From NCBI GenBank assembly GCA_016708785.1, contig JADJFC010000001.1, positions 310,001-374,000 on the forward strand: a stretch of DNA of 64,000 nt, given 5' to 3'. The stretch is from Bacteroidota bacterium (lineage in GTDB: Bacteria; Bacteroidota; Bacteroidia; AKYH767-A; 2013-40CM-41-45). The notes under the pieces are model-generated. The model was given only the letters and a program-made list of their open reading frames with translations, was not told where the DNA came from and made no database searches. Each line of letters starts with the position of its first letter. Position 1 is the first letter of the stretch. Both the position numbers and the translations under genes were made by a program. Shown here one piece after another: positions 28,128 to 38,301 of the stretch.

Positions 28128-31100
28128 ATGTCTGAAAAACACAAAGAATTTAAACCATCGAGTTGGGTAATAGACAATAAGATCGCAGCGTTTGTAATGA
28201 CGCTTATATTATTTGTTGCCGGAATTCAGGGCTACCAAAGCTTACCAAAGGAAAGTTTTCCTGATATTTCTTTACCTAATATATATGTAAGCGTTGTTTA
28301 TCCGGGTACTTCGCCAAAAGATATGGAGAACTTAATTGTTCGACCTATTGAAAAAGAATGTAAAAGTATTGCCGGTGTAAAGAAGATAAAAAGTAATTCA
28401 CTTCAGGATTATTGTAATGTCGTTGTCGAATTCAATTCGAATGTAAACATCGACGTTGCCAAACAAAAAGTGAAAGATGCAGTGGATCGTGCAAAGACGG
28501 ACCTGCCGAAAGATTTTCCAAAAGATCCGGAAATCATAGATATAAACTTCTCAGATCTACCCGTAATGCAGGTAAATATCAGCGGTGATTATGATCTGAA
28601 CAAATTAAAAAAGTATGCTGACGATGCAAAAGAAAAGCTAGAAAGCATGAAAGAAATCAAGAAAGTCGATATCATCGGTGCTCTTGAACGTGAGATTCAG
28701 ATCAATGTAGACATGTTGAAAATGCAGTCTGCGCAGATCTCAATGACTGATATCATGCGAGCCATTCAAAGTGAGAATCTGACTATACCCGGTGGATCTG
28801 TGAATATGAATGGGATTCGTCGATCGATAAAAGTAACAGGCGAGTTCAAAAATGCCGAGCAAATAAGCAATATCGTTGTGCAAAGTATAAATGGAAGTCC
28901 GATCTATTTAAAGAATATTGCAGAAGTTGTAGACAGCTTTAAAGAGCAGGAGAGTTTTGCACGATTAGACAAAAAGAATGTTATCACTCTCAATATCATT
29001 AAAAGAAAAGGGGAAAATTTAATTGAAGCTTCTGATAAGATCGTTGCATTGATGGATGAATTCCAGACGAAATCGTGGCCGAAAGATCTTAAAGTAACTC
29101 TTACAGGCGATCAGAGTGAGCAAACAAGAATGACTCTGCATGACCTGATCAACACGATCATTATTGGTTTTATTCTGGTTTTACTTGTATTGATGTTCTT
29201 CATGGGTCCCGTTAATGCATTCTTTGTCGCATTGTCGGTCCCATTATCAATGTGCCTAGCATTCTTAGTGATGCCTGCCATTGGGTTTTCATTAAACATG
29301 ATCGTATTATTCTCTTTCCTGCTTGCATTAGGGATTGTAGTAGACGATGCTATCGTTGTAATTGAAAATACACATCGAATATTTGCCAATGGAAAGAGAA
29401 GTATCGTTGAAGCAGCGAAAATGGCAGCAGGAGAAGTTTTCCTTCCTGTACTTTCCGGAACAATGACAACACTTGCACCATTCTTCCCTCTACTCTTCTG
29501 GCAAGGAGTTATCGGTAAATTTATGTTCTTTTTACCGGTTACATTGATCGTGACACTTACTGCCTCATTACTTGTTGCCTATTTAATAAATCCGGTCTTC
29601 GCAGTACAGTTCATGAAACCGCATGTTGAAAATGCACCAAAGAAAAGTCTGAAATCAACCTACATACTTTTTGCAATTACAATAGTGATTGGCTATATGA
29701 TAAACTTCGGAATGGGAAATCTGGCTGTTGTGATTTTCTTGTCGTGGCTTTTGAATCATTTATGGCTGAGACACAAACTAAAAAAATTCCAGGAGGTTGC
29801 ATGGCCGAAATTCCAAAACAAATACAGAGATCTATTAGTTTGGTGTTTACATCGCCCATGGAAAATGCTACTTAGTGTCGTTATTTTATTTGGGGTTTCT
29901 ATAATCATGCTAGTTGCAAGAAACGGCGGAATTAGTTTCTTCCCGATTGCAGATCCTAATTTTGTCTATGTGTATACAAGTTTACCGGTCGGTACGGACC
30001 AAAGTATGACAGACTCCGTAACAAAAGTAATCGAAGAAAAAGTTTACAAAGCAATTAGCTGGCCTAATCCAATTGTAAAATCTGTGATCACTAACGTTAC
30101 AGTTGGAGTAACTGACCCTCAAGATGAAGATCAAGGCAACTATCCAAACAAGAGCAAGATCTCTGTAGCATTTGTGGAATATGGAAAGAGGAACGGAGTC
30201 TCCTCACAAGCCTATCTTGATTCGATCAGAATGGCCATTAAAGGAATTCCCGGAGCTGAAATAACCGTTGCTCAGGAACAAGGCGGACCACCTGTCGGAA
30301 AACCGGTAAACATTGAAATTACCGGTGATGATTACGAACAATTGGTAGCCACCAGTAAAGAACTTTTACGTACTCTGGATTCGCTGAAAATAGAAGGAGT
30401 AGAAGAATTGCGTAGTGACCTACAGGATTCAAAGCCACAGATCGTATTTGACATCGATCGTGAACGTGCCAATCGTGAAGGTATCTCTACCTACTCCATT
30501 GGAAATGAAATATACCTTGGCGTATTAGGTACAGATATTTCGAAGTATAGAGATATCGATGATGATTATAACATCGTAATAAAATACAAAGACGAACAAA
30601 GATACAATGTGATATTTGCGTAATTTGAAAATTGTTTACCGAGATATGAGTATGGGCGGAATGGTTCGTAATGTACCATTGGCTTCTTTTGCTGATGTAA
30701 AATATTCGGATACATATGGTGTCATCAAAAGAAAAAATCAGAAACGAGTCGTAACAATTTCATCAAATGTACTTTCAGGTTACAATGAAAATGAAGTGGT
30801 ATCTGATGTACAGAAAGCACTAAACAATTTCTCTTCACCGGAAGAAGTATCTGTTAAAATGACCGGATCTCAAGAAGAACAAGCAGAAACCGGAGCATTC
30901 CTTGGCTGGGCAATGGGCACATCTCTTATGCTTATTATTATCATCCTTGTATTACAATTTAACTCGGTTAGTAAGCCATTGATCATTATTTCAGAGATCA
31001 TATTCAGTATTATTGGTGTATTCATCGGTTTCTCCATATTCAAAATGGAATTTTCCATAGTAATGAGTGGCGTAGGAATTATTGCCCTCGCCGGAATTGT

Positions 31101-31524
31101 GGTTCGAAATGGAATTCTTTTGGTAGAATTTACTGACTTGCTAATTGCTAAAGGAGTTCCAACCTTTGATGCTATTGTTGAAGCCGGTAAAACCAGGATG
31201 ACACCTGTTATACTTACGGCAGCTGCAACTATGCTCGGATTAATTCCATTGGCCGTTGGTTTGAATATGGATTTTGTTACGCTGTTCAATACCGGAAATC
31301 CACACATTTATTTCGGTGGCGATAACACTGCATTCTGGGGACCATTATCATGGACAATGATCTTCGGATTGAGTTTTGCGACCTTCCTTACTTTGATACT
31401 AGTTCCTGTTATGTACCTTCTTACTGCAAGAATTAAAAACAAAGTTCGTAAGTACACTAAGAAACCACTTGACATGGGAGTTGCTGCTAAGCGAGTTGAA
31501 GATCTGATCGAAGCTGAAATTTAG
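28128..31524 (+). CDS. RND efflux transporter, AcrB-type (one frameshift)
   Basis: Proton-driven inner membrane pump, about 1,130 residues over two frames (28128-30623 and on to 31524). N-terminal TM1 is followed by the porter domains; the intramembrane acidic pair is in GIVVDDAIVVIENTHR (near residue 410). The break is at about 30606-30615: the first frame ends QRYNVIFA, and adding two bases (likely T in GTGATATTTG) gives the continuous NVDILRNLKIVYRDM. I infer a consensus error, not two genes. It is the third gene of the efflux operon and mqnA starts immediately after its stop. Confidence 0.9.
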
Positions 31525-32268
31525 ATGTTAAAGATATCCGTAGTTTCATACTTAAATAGCAAGCCATTCATTTACGGTTTTAACAAAACAAACTTTAAAT
31601 CAAAGGCGACCATTGAATTAGACATCCCTTCTGTTTGTGCGAATAAACTCATTCAAGGCAAAGTGGATATCGGACTTGTTCCGGTAGCAATATTACCTGA
31701 ACTTGAAAATTATTTTATCATCTCCGATTATTGTATTGGTGCAAATGGACCGGTTGATTCTGTTTTACTATTAAGCAATGTTCCTCTCAATGAAATAAAG
31801 AGAGTCCGACTCGACTATCAATCGCGCACTTCCGTAATGCTAACGAAAGTGCTTGCAAAGGAATTCTGGAGAATAGAGCCTGAATTTCTGACGTCTGAAG
31901 ATGGCTATGAAAATTTCATACTCGGAAATACTGCCGGTGTTGTCATTGGGGACAGAGCATTAGTACTGAAAAATAAATTCAAATTCAGTTATGATCTTTC
32001 GGGTGAGTGGAAAAAATTCACAGGACTTCCGTTTGTTTTTGCAACTTGGACAGCCCGAGTTCAGCCTGATGATAATTTTGTTGCTGAGTTCAATAATGCA
32101 ATTTCCATTGGCATGAAAATGATTCCTGAGATCGCTAAAGCGGAGAGTAACGATTTTATTTCAGAAGAGATGGTCTACTCCTATTTAACGAAGTCAATTG
32201 ATTTTAATTTCGACGACAAGAAAAAAGAAGCGTTGCAATTGTTTTTACAATTATCTAAAGAGATTTAA
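31525..32268 (+). CDS. mqnA: Chorismate dehydratase (futalosine menaquinone pathway)
   Basis: MqnA/MqnD-family protein of 247 residues. The start KISVVSYLNSKPFIYGF is the MqnA hallmark, followed by GKVDIGLVPVAILPEL and YCIGANGPVDSVLLLSN. MqnA dehydrates chorismate to 3-enolpyruvylbenzoate, the first step of the futalosine route to menaquinone. Its ATG touches the TAG of the RND pump gene (TAGATG), so it is translated from the efflux transcript or by coupling. A strong terminator follows. Confidence 0.88.
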   Translation: MLKISVVSYLNSKPFIYGFNKTNFKSKATIELDIPSVCANKLIQGKVDIGLVPVAILPELENYFIISDYCIGANGPVDSVLLLSNVPLNEIKRVRLDYQSRTSVMLTKVLAKEFWRIEPEFLTSEDGYENFILGNTAGVVIGDRALVLKNKFKFSYDLSGEWKKFTGLPFVFATWTARVQPDDNFVAEFNNAISIGMKMIPEIAKAESNDFISEEMVYSYLTKSIDFNFDDKKKEALQLFLQLSKEI

Positions 32269-32302
32269 AAACAAGTAATCGTTATATCAAAATGCTGTTT
32301 CA

Positions 32303-32337
32303 AAAAAAATCCTGCCTCTATGAAGCAGGATTTTTTT
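32303..32337. terminator. Bidirectional terminator between mqnA and the M43 protease gene
   Basis: Stem AAATCCTGC and GCAGGATTT extended by A-tract/T-tract pairing, with a 9-base loop. A T-run of 7 follows on plus and one of 8 on minus, so it can stop both convergent transcripts. Confidence 0.85.
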
Positions 32338-32358
32338 ATAATATTATTTGAGATAGTT

Positions 32359-33651
32359 TCAACGACTTAATACAAACTGAACAGTTTTCTGGAAAGACTG
32401 GCTATAAACAGTTGCGAAGTAAGATCCGTTTTCAAGATCAGAAAGATCTATTTGATGCACTCTTACATTTGACTGACCAATTTCTTTTTCTGCAACTACC
32501 TTCCCAATCGCATCTGTGATTCGAACTTGAATAGTTTCTCCACGGCCTGCTGTTGTAGACATATCTACATTTAAAATGCCATCTGTTGGATTGGGATAAA
32601 CTGAGAATTGGATATCATTTAACTTGTCTATACTATTTTTCACATCTTGACATGCAGTTGACGTTGTTAAAGTCGGATAGTAACCCGTCAGTGAAACATA
32701 CATTCGTGTAGCCTGATTTGAGGTAAACATATTTAAACAATCATCATCACTATAGTCCATATAGTTCATGTACATAATTCCGTTCCCAGTTGTTGTGCAA
32801 TTATCAGTATATGGAAAAGTATGACAACCGTAAGTTTCTGATTCCTGATTTGGCGTATCAGCTATATTGTCGGAACCGGAACAAGCCCCTCCGTCATCGC
32901 CCCAGATGTGATTCAAACGAAAGCAGTGACCGACCTCATGTGTCATTGTTCTACCCAAATCATACGGGGCAGCAACATTACCAATTCTTCCAAAAGAATC
33001 ATAATTAATCACTACACCATAAGTGTTTGTATGAGCAGTTGCGGGAAATTCAGCATATCCAAGGATTCCTCCGCTCATATTACAAACCCAAACATTAAAG
33101 TAATTATTTACATCCCAAGCATCCAAACCACCTGAAGAATAATGCTTCACATTATCATTTGTAGAGAATGAATTTACGGTTGTAAGACGGCGTTCGATAC
33201 CATTGGTCATGTTCCCATTAGTATCTCTTCTTGCAAGGCAAAACTGAAATTGTGTACCGGAAGCTGCTGCCTGAAATGGTCCGGGTGTATTTCCGGTATC
33301 TGCATTTAATCGTGCAAAGTCTTCATTCAAAGCATCAATCTGTGATAAAATTTGCGCATCAGAAATATTCTGGCCGGCTAATTTATAAACCACATGTACA
33401 ACCACAGGTATTACAATAACTGAATTTGTAGAATTTCCATTGCTTACACGAGCTGCAGCAAAATTCTGTAACCACGATTGCAATTTCTGTTCATCATTAT
33501 CTTTTTGAACTTTGAGATTTGGATTTTGTGATTGTAGCCACTGTTCATGTTCAACAGAGTAGCATCTTTGCTTTCCGGTTCGCAGATCCTGAGCATTGAT
33601 TGTTAACGCAAATACGGCCAAAGCCGCAGTGAATAGTAATTTTCTTTTCAT
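32359..33651 (-). CDS. Secreted M43 (pappalysin-like) metalloprotease with T9SS sorting domain
   Basis: A 430-residue secreted zinc protease. Signal peptide MKRKLLFTAALAVFALTINA. The zinc motif HEVGHCFRLNH (HExxHxxxxxH) begins at H238 and is followed by the usual Cys-rich segment and a Met-turn candidate NYMDYSDDDCLNMF. The C-terminal ~80 residues (FSVYPNPTDGILNVDMS... to TVQFVLSR) form a type A T9SS sorting domain, so the protein should be exported by the type IX system and anchored or released at the surface. Substrate unknown. Confidence 0.92.
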   Translation of the reverse strand: MKRKLLFTAALAVFALTINAQDLRTGKQRCYSVEHEQWLQSQNPNLKVQKDNDEQKLQSWLQNFAAARVSNGNSTNSVIVIPVVVHVVYKLAGQNISDAQILSQIDALNEDFARLNADTGNTPGPFQAAASGTQFQFCLARRDTNGNMTNGIERRLTTVNSFSTNDNVKHYSSGGLDAWDVNNYFNVWVCNMSGGILGYAEFPATAHTNTYGVVINYDSFGRIGNVAAPYDLGRTMTHEVGHCFRLNHIWGDDGGACSGSDNIADTPNQESETYGCHTFPYTDNCTTTGNGIMYMNYMDYSDDDCLNMFTSNQATRMYVSLTGYYPTLTTSTACQDVKNSIDKLNDIQFSVYPNPTDGILNVDMSTTAGRGETIQVRITDAIGKVVAEKEIGQSNVRVHQIDLSDLENGSYFATVYSQSFQKTVQFVLSR

Positions 33652-33744
33652 TGTAGATTTAGGTTTCCGAAAGCGAATTTACAAAAATTAACATTCGAAT
33701 GATTTCTTGTTGAATGGTGACACTATGATGATAATCAGTTCAAT

Positions 33745-34335
33745 TCAACGGAGTCCGAGTTTTGAGTAAAATGCTGCCCTTTCTACTGTTTCGATGTTAC
33801 CGGAAACCATCTTACTCATGGAAAACTCATGAATTGATTCTCTAATCAATCGGAGTGTTGGAAAGCCTACTTTCGCAGTCATTTTCCTTACCTGACGATT
33901 TTTCCCTTCGACTAAAGACAAACGAATCCATGAAGTTGGAATATTTTTACGGAATCGCACTGGTGGATTTCGCTCAGGCAGATCCGGCAATTCGTTTACG
34001 ACTTCAGCTTTTGCCGGTCTTGTCAGGAATATTTTACCATCAATACTCAACTCCATTCCTCTTCTAAGAGTTTCCAATGCCTCTTCGGTTACCTCTCCTT
34101 CAACTTGAACCAGGTATGTTCGTTGGTGGCCGGTAGTCGGATCAAGCAGTTTGCTATTGACTCTTTTATCGTTTGTCAACAGAAGCAATCCTTCACTGTC
34201 GGCATCGAGCCGACCAACGGGATAAACATCGATAGGGAATTTCTCGGAAAGATCAGCTAAGGTCTGATGCTCGCCTTCCTTAGTAAACTGGGAAAGCATG
34301 CCGAAAGGCTTATAAATTGCGTAGTATGAAAACAC
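33745..34335 (-). CDS. rRNA pseudouridine synthase, RsuA/RluE-type
   Basis: A 196-residue protein with the RsuA/RluB/E/F core: YYAIYKPFGMLSQFT at the start and GRLDADSEGLLLLTND near residues 42-57, where the Asp of GRLDADSEG is catalytic. The C-terminal KNRQVRKMTAKVGFPTLRLIR is also diagnostic. There is no S4 domain, which fits RluE (23S rRNA U2457 in E. coli numbering); the exact target here is not proven. Confidence 0.9.
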   Translation of the reverse strand: MFSYYAIYKPFGMLSQFTKEGEHQTLADLSEKFPIDVYPVGRLDADSEGLLLLTNDKRVNSKLLDPTTGHQRTYLVQVEGEVTEEALETLRRGMELSIDGKIFLTRPAKAEVVNELPDLPERNPPVRFRKNIPTSWIRLSLVEGKNRQVRKMTAKVGFPTLRLIRESIHEFSMSKMVSGNIETVERAAFYSKLGLR

Positions 34336-34404
34336 TTTGGGGGATTTGTATGTAAAAGAAGTAAGAAATGACGTAATTCATACGATTCAGGGTAAATAAT
34401 TGTT

Positions 34405-34412
34405 TATTTTTG
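34405..34412 (+). promoter_or_regulatory. Candidate -7 box for the lipoprotein cluster
   Basis: TATTTTTG fits TAnnTTTG and lies 18 bp before the ATG at 34431, in the divergent spacer with the pseudouridine synthase gene. No clear -33 element. Confidence 0.4.
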
Positions 34413-34430
34413 TTGTAAATAGATTAAATA

Positions 34431-34853
34431 ATGAAATTATCAATAAGTAAAGGTCAAATAGTAGTACTTCTGGGATGGCTTTTCCTGACAAGCTCTGCTT
34501 GTAAAAAGGATAAAGCGGACGATGCTATTCCATGTGTAGGTGGTACTGGTGGTTCAACAACCCTTCTTGTAGATTTGAAACATCATTCCCTTCAAATACC
34601 CAGTGATTCTGTGTATCCGGATACAGTTTGGTTAAAATATGATGCGGTGAATGCCGGCTCCGGATATGACGAACGAAAAATCGGCAATCCCGGTGACACC
34701 ACAATTACATTCTCAAATCTTAAATGTGGAAACTACTACCTGATCGCTTCTGGCTATGACAGGAGTATTGGATTTGTCGTTCATGGTGGTTTGGGAATTA
34801 CAATTGCGGAAAATGAGGACACTGTAGCTTATACTGTGGCAGTGGTTGAATAG
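34431..34853 (+). CDS. Hypothetical lipoprotein (140 aa), paralogue of the next gene
   Basis: A lipoprotein signal ends at LTSSAC (Cys24), followed by a charged linker and a beta-rich domain. The tail pattern SNLKCGNYYLIASGYDRS resembles the end of prealbumin/CNA-B-like beta-sandwich modules. The neighbouring gene (34894-35286) shares the GNYYLxxSGYD motif and overall size, so they look like tandem paralogues. The third gene encodes a cytochrome-like propeller lipoprotein. Function unknown; the set may form one surface or periplasmic complex. Confidence 0.75.
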   Translation: MKLSISKGQIVVLLGWLFLTSSACKKDKADDAIPCVGGTGGSTTLLVDLKHHSLQIPSDSVYPDTVWLKYDAVNAGSGYDERKIGNPGDTTITFSNLKCGNYYLIASGYDRSIGFVVHGGLGITIAENEDTVAYTVAVVE

Positions 34854-34856
34854 TGA

Positions 34857-34876
34857 ATCCCGATAGCTATCGGGAT
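34857..34876. repeat. Perfect 20-bp palindrome, intergenic repeat copy 1
   Basis: ATCCCGATAGCTATCGGGAT is its own reverse complement. The core CCGATAGCTATCGG recurs at 57880-57893 in another spacer. It sits between the two paralogous lipoprotein genes, 3 bp after the first stop. It may be a dispersed intergenic repeat of this genome. Confidence 0.7.
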
Positions 34877-34893
34877 GAAAAATTTCGAAATAT

Positions 34894-35286
34894 TTGAAAA
34901 AGCACATACTACTATTTTCGGCGATTTTGGTTTTGTTTTCTTGTAAAAAGGAGAATGATTCTACTCCTATTGCTGTGAACGGAAATGTGGTATTAAATGT
35001 ACATGTTATTCACCATTCATGGGATGTTTGTAACGTGAATGTATATCTTGAAGCAAATACATTGGTTTATCCGGGGCCGGATTCAACTTTATATGATAAG
35101 TATCTGACAACTGACGGCTATGGCAAAGTAACTTTTACAAAATTAATTCCGGGCAACTATTATTTGTATTGCTCAGGTTATGATACACTATTTGGTGCCC
35201 AGGTTATCGGTTATAAACAGGTTTATCTGACTCAGGAGAATTTAATAAATAATGAAATGTCAGTAAATCTTTATGTCAGCGAATAA
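34894..35286 (+). CDS. Hypothetical lipoprotein (130 aa), TTG start
   Basis: MKKHILLFSAILVLFSCKKEN gives a clean lipoprotein signal with the lipobox cysteine at residue 17. The domain carries IHHSWDVCNVNVYLEANT and a C-terminal GNYYLYCSGYDTLFG like its upstream neighbour. The only start fitting the signal peptide is TTG; the ATG inside the palindrome at 34874 is out of frame. The stop region overlaps the next gene's upstream frame. Function unknown. Confidence 0.72.
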   Translation: MKKHILLFSAILVLFSCKKENDSTPIAVNGNVVLNVHVIHHSWDVCNVNVYLEANTLVYPGPDSTLYDKYLTTDGYGKVTFTKLIPGNYYLYCSGYDTLFGAQVIGYKQVYLTQENLINNEMSVNLYVSE

Positions 35287-35293
35287 TCAAAGT

Positions 35294-36778
35294 ATGAAAA
35301 AACTTCACTTCCTGTTTGCATTTTTGTTTTTATTCAGTTGTAAATACGACACTGTTGAAGTGCCACCTGAACCAATAGATCCTGTCGCTGCTTCAAATTT
35401 TCCACAGGACATCGGGAATATTCTGGTGAATAAATGTGCGACAGCCGGATGTCACAATTCTTTGAGCCGTAGTTATGCCGGCGGACTTGACTTTTCAACC
35501 TGGGATCTGATGTTTGACGGCGGAAGGAATGGAACGGCTGTTATTCCTTATTCTGTTGAAAATAGTTATTTGCTTTTTTCTGTTAACACAGACACTTTGC
35601 TTGGTCCTGTGCTTTTACCGACGATGCCTTATCTTGAAGATCATCTTTCTTCTCAAGAATATACAACCTTAGTAAATTGGATTGCTGACGGAGCTCCAAA
35701 GAAAGATGGTTTCATTAAATTTTCAGACAATCCAAATCGCAGAAAGTTATATATCGTAATCCAAGGTTGCGACAAAGTTGCTGTGGTTGATGAGGCTTCC
35801 AAAGTGATAATGCGATATATTGATGTAGGGAATAATCCAAATCAAATTGAATCACCACACCAGGTCAGAGTTTCAGAAGATGGTCAATATTGGTACGTTG
35901 TTTTTATCAATGGGGACATTCTTCAGAAATTCCGAACAAGCGATGATTCATTAGTTGGAGAAGTAAACATAACGAGTGCAGCATGGAATACGTTGGTTTT
36001 TTCCAGTAGTGGCGATACCGGATTTGTTAATGGAACTGTTGAAGGTATTATAGCAGCAGTCAATCTCAATAGCATGACTCTTCAGAATTTGTTTACTATT
36101 TCATATCCACATGGAGGAATCGTTTCGCCCGATGGTAGGTATATGTATGTGACTTCGCAAAATGGCAATTTCATAACCAAAGTTGATCTTTCGACTGCTC
36201 CTTTCTATGATAATTCTACAATTGTTTTAGTTCCGGGAGCAATTCCTAGTACAAGTGCAGGAACTTATGACCCTCATGAAATGACTTTGACTCCCGACGG
36301 AACCCGATATATGGTTTCCTGTCAGGCTTCAAATGAAGTCAGGGTATTTCAGTTATCCAATGACAGTTTGCTCGCAGTAATAAATGTAGGTCAATATCCT
36401 CAGGAATTCACCGTAATGCCGTCTCTTAATAAAGTTTACATTTCATGTACAGAAGCATATGTTGATGCGAACAGGAAAGGTCTGGTGTATTCAATTGATT
36501 GTTCAACTTACGAAACAGACAGCATTTATCCAGGATTTCAACCGCATGGTGTTGTTGCGGACGATAATTCTAAATTGGTATATGTGGCAAATCTGAATTC
36601 CGATCCTACCGGTCCTCCACCCCATCATGCTTCTTCGTGTGGAGGAAGAAATGGAAACCTGTCGATCATAGATGCAACTACTTTTACGATGTACAGAAAG
36701 CAGTTATCGGATGGAAATTCGTTTCAGTACAAATGTGAATTATTGCCTGCGCCTTATTTTATTTCGCTGAGAGAATAG
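35294..36778 (+). CDS. Lipoprotein with cytochrome-like N-terminus and YVTN beta-propeller
   Basis: About 494 residues from the ATG giving MKKLHFLFAFLFLFSCKYD (lipobox Cys17). An N-terminal domain of about 110 residues holds KCATAGCHN, a CX4CH motif that may bind heme c or another metal, in the setting seen in small Bacteroidota cytochrome-like domains. After about residue 140 come YVTN-type propeller blades (KLYIVIQGCDKVAVVDEAS, YMYVTSQNGNFITKVDLST and others). A role in periplasmic redox or sensing is plausible but unproven. Start at 35273 would lengthen the N-terminus without reason. Confidence 0.78.
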   Translation: MKKLHFLFAFLFLFSCKYDTVEVPPEPIDPVAASNFPQDIGNILVNKCATAGCHNSLSRSYAGGLDFSTWDLMFDGGRNGTAVIPYSVENSYLLFSVNTDTLLGPVLLPTMPYLEDHLSSQEYTTLVNWIADGAPKKDGFIKFSDNPNRRKLYIVIQGCDKVAVVDEASKVIMRYIDVGNNPNQIESPHQVRVSEDGQYWYVVFINGDILQKFRTSDDSLVGEVNITSAAWNTLVFSSSGDTGFVNGTVEGIIAAVNLNSMTLQNLFTISYPHGGIVSPDGRYMYVTSQNGNFITKVDLSTAPFYDNSTIVLVPGAIPSTSAGTYDPHEMTLTPDGTRYMVSCQASNEVRVFQLSNDSLLAVINVGQYPQEFTVMPSLNKVYISCTEAYVDANRKGLVYSIDCSTYETDSIYPGFQPHGVVADDNSKLVYVANLNSDPTGPPPHHASSCGGRNGNLSIIDATTFTMYRKQLSDGNSFQYKCELLPAPYFISLRE

Positions 36779-36810
36779 CGAAAAGCAAAAAGCGAAAAGC
36801 GAAAAAGGAT

Positions 36811-37269
36811 CTAAATAAATTTAATTATTTCTTTTTCTTTTGGATAATGTAATTTTTCTTTTTTGTAATCGATGATTGCATTGTATTCATTTAACACATC
36901 ACTTCCCAGGACGCCATCGATCTGACTGTAGCCCATTTTTTCATAACTGGCATTAACGTGACTTAAGTCGAGAAGAATGGCATGAAAATTTTCAATTTTT
37001 AATTCGCCAATATTAAAATTTGACAAACTAGTTGAGCTTGTAGGCATACTGTCAGTTCCAAGACCGGTAGAAAGCTTATCATGTTGCTCAAGTTCTCCTT
37101 CTTTAATAAAAATAAAAATTCTATTTTGATCGAAAACTGTTCTTGATGCCCCTGTATCAATCAACAATCTGCACGGTTTTCCATTAACTTCAGAATCCAC
37201 AATGAGATGTAAGCCATCATCTTCGATGGTCAACATTTGAATGTTAATTGACGTTCTTTTTGAAAACAT
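36811..37269 (-). CDS. Retropepsin-like aspartic protease domain protein
   Basis: About 152 residues from ATG (MFSKRTSINIQML). The active-site motif LIDTGASRTVFD near residue 40 and IDGVLGSDVLNEYNAIIDY near residue 125 match the gag-polyprotein/retropepsin-like aspartyl protease family of bacteria. It has no signal peptide, so it appears cytoplasmic. Substrate unknown. It is preceded by a spacer with GCGAAAA-type short repeats on the other side and a terminator upstream. Confidence 0.8.
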   Translation of the reverse strand: MFSKRTSINIQMLTIEDDGLHLIVDSEVNGKPCRLLIDTGASRTVFDQNRIFIFIKEGELEQHDKLSTGLGTDSMPTSSTSLSNFNIGELKIENFHAILLDLSHVNASYEKMGYSQIDGVLGSDVLNEYNAIIDYKKEKLHYPKEKEIIKFI

Positions 37270-37311
37270 AACCGGGTATGCCAAATATTCTGCTTAGAAT
37301 TAAAACTAAAA

Positions 37312-37339
37312 AAAAAGTCCCGGATGAACGGGACTTTTT
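37312..37339. terminator. Terminator downstream of mdh
   Basis: Stem AAAAGTCCCG and CGGGACTTTT with a 6-base loop and A/T tracts on both sides. It lies 18 bp past the mdh stop (minus strand) and 43 bp upstream of the retropepsin gene start, so it should end mdh transcription. Confidence 0.85.
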
Positions 37340-37356
37340 AAAAATTTCATTAAAAA

Positions 37357-38301
37357 TTATTTTACTGCCGGTTGATTCATGTTATCAAGAACATCCATTA
37401 CTTCTTTTACTGATTTTGCAGACGCATGAAGCAACTTCATTTCGTCGTCATTCAGTTTAAGTTCAATGATCTCTTCGATACCATTCTTTCCTAATTTAAC
37501 AGGAACACCCAGGTAAATATCTTTTAATCCGTATTGACCATTCAACATAGCACAACAAGGGAAGATACGTTGAGAATCTTTAATGATAGCTTCTACCATT
37601 TGGGCTGCAGCAGCTCCGGGAGCATACCAGGCAGAAGTTCCCATCAGGTTAACAAGTTCACCACCGCCTTTTTTCGTTCGGTCAACGATAGCATCCAATT
37701 TGTCTTTATCGATCAATTCAGTTACCGGAATTCCCGCAACCGTAGTATAACGAGGCAAAGGAACCATTGTGTCGCCATGTCCGCCCATCAGGACAGCCTG
37801 AATGTCTTTCGGCGATGTATTCAATGCCTCAGCAAGGAACGCTCTGTAACGGGCTGTATCAAGGATACCGGCCATTCCGAATACTTTCTTCGAGTCAACT
37901 TTTGCAGTCAAGAAAGCACAATACGTCATTACATCAAGTGGGTTTGAAACCACGATAATGATAGCGTCAGGAGAATATTTGATAATGTTTTCCGTAACCG
38001 AACGAACAATTCCTGCATTGGTAGCGATTAGGTCATCGCGACTCATTCCCGGTTTACGCGGAAGTCCGGAAGTGATCACTACTACATCCGATTTAGCAGT
38101 TTTTGAATAATCGTTTGTGGAGCCAATAACCCTTGTATCATAAAGATTGATTGGGGCAGTTTGCCACATATCTAAAGATTTACCTTCTGCTATACCTTCT
38201 TTGATATCAAGCAGGACTACTTCGTGAACGAAGTCTTTGTGTGCGATTACATCTGCACAAGTGGCGCCGACGTTTCCGGCACCTACAACAGTTACTTTCA
38301 T
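37357..38301 (-). CDS. mdh: Malate dehydrogenase
   Basis: NAD-dependent oxidation of malate to oxaloacetate in the TCA cycle. Length is 314 residues, of the LDH-like type. The Rossmann motif is GAGNVGATCADVIA at residues 7-20. The substrate-binding SGLPRKPGMSRDDL and the catalytic His in LMGGHGDTMVPLPRY (near residue 175) are intact. Monocistronic, closed by a strong terminator. Confidence 0.97.
   Translation of the reverse strand: MKVTVVGAGNVGATCADVIAHKDFVHEVVLLDIKEGIAEGKSLDMWQTAPINLYDTRVIGSTNDYSKTAKSDVVVITSGLPRKPGMSRDDLIATNAGIVRSVTENIIKYSPDAIIIVVSNPLDVMTYCAFLTAKVDSKKVFGMAGILDTARYRAFLAEALNTSPKDIQAVLMGGHGDTMVPLPRYTTVAGIPVTELIDKDKLDAIVDRTKKGGGELVNLMGTSAWYAPGAAAAQMVEAIIKDSQRIFPCCAMLNGQYGLKDIYLGVPVKLGKNGIEEIIELKLNDDEMKLLHASAKSVKEVMDVLDNMNQPAVK

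Noticed and set aside
30616..31524. Second half of the RND pump as a separate gene
   Set aside because: It starts inside the last porter domain and lacks a proper N-terminus; one frame repair makes a normal full-length pump.
36779..36806. GCGAAAA/GCAAAAA short repeats after the propeller lipoprotein gene
   Set aside because: Only a few units of simple sequence; no evidence of a function beyond spacer DNA.
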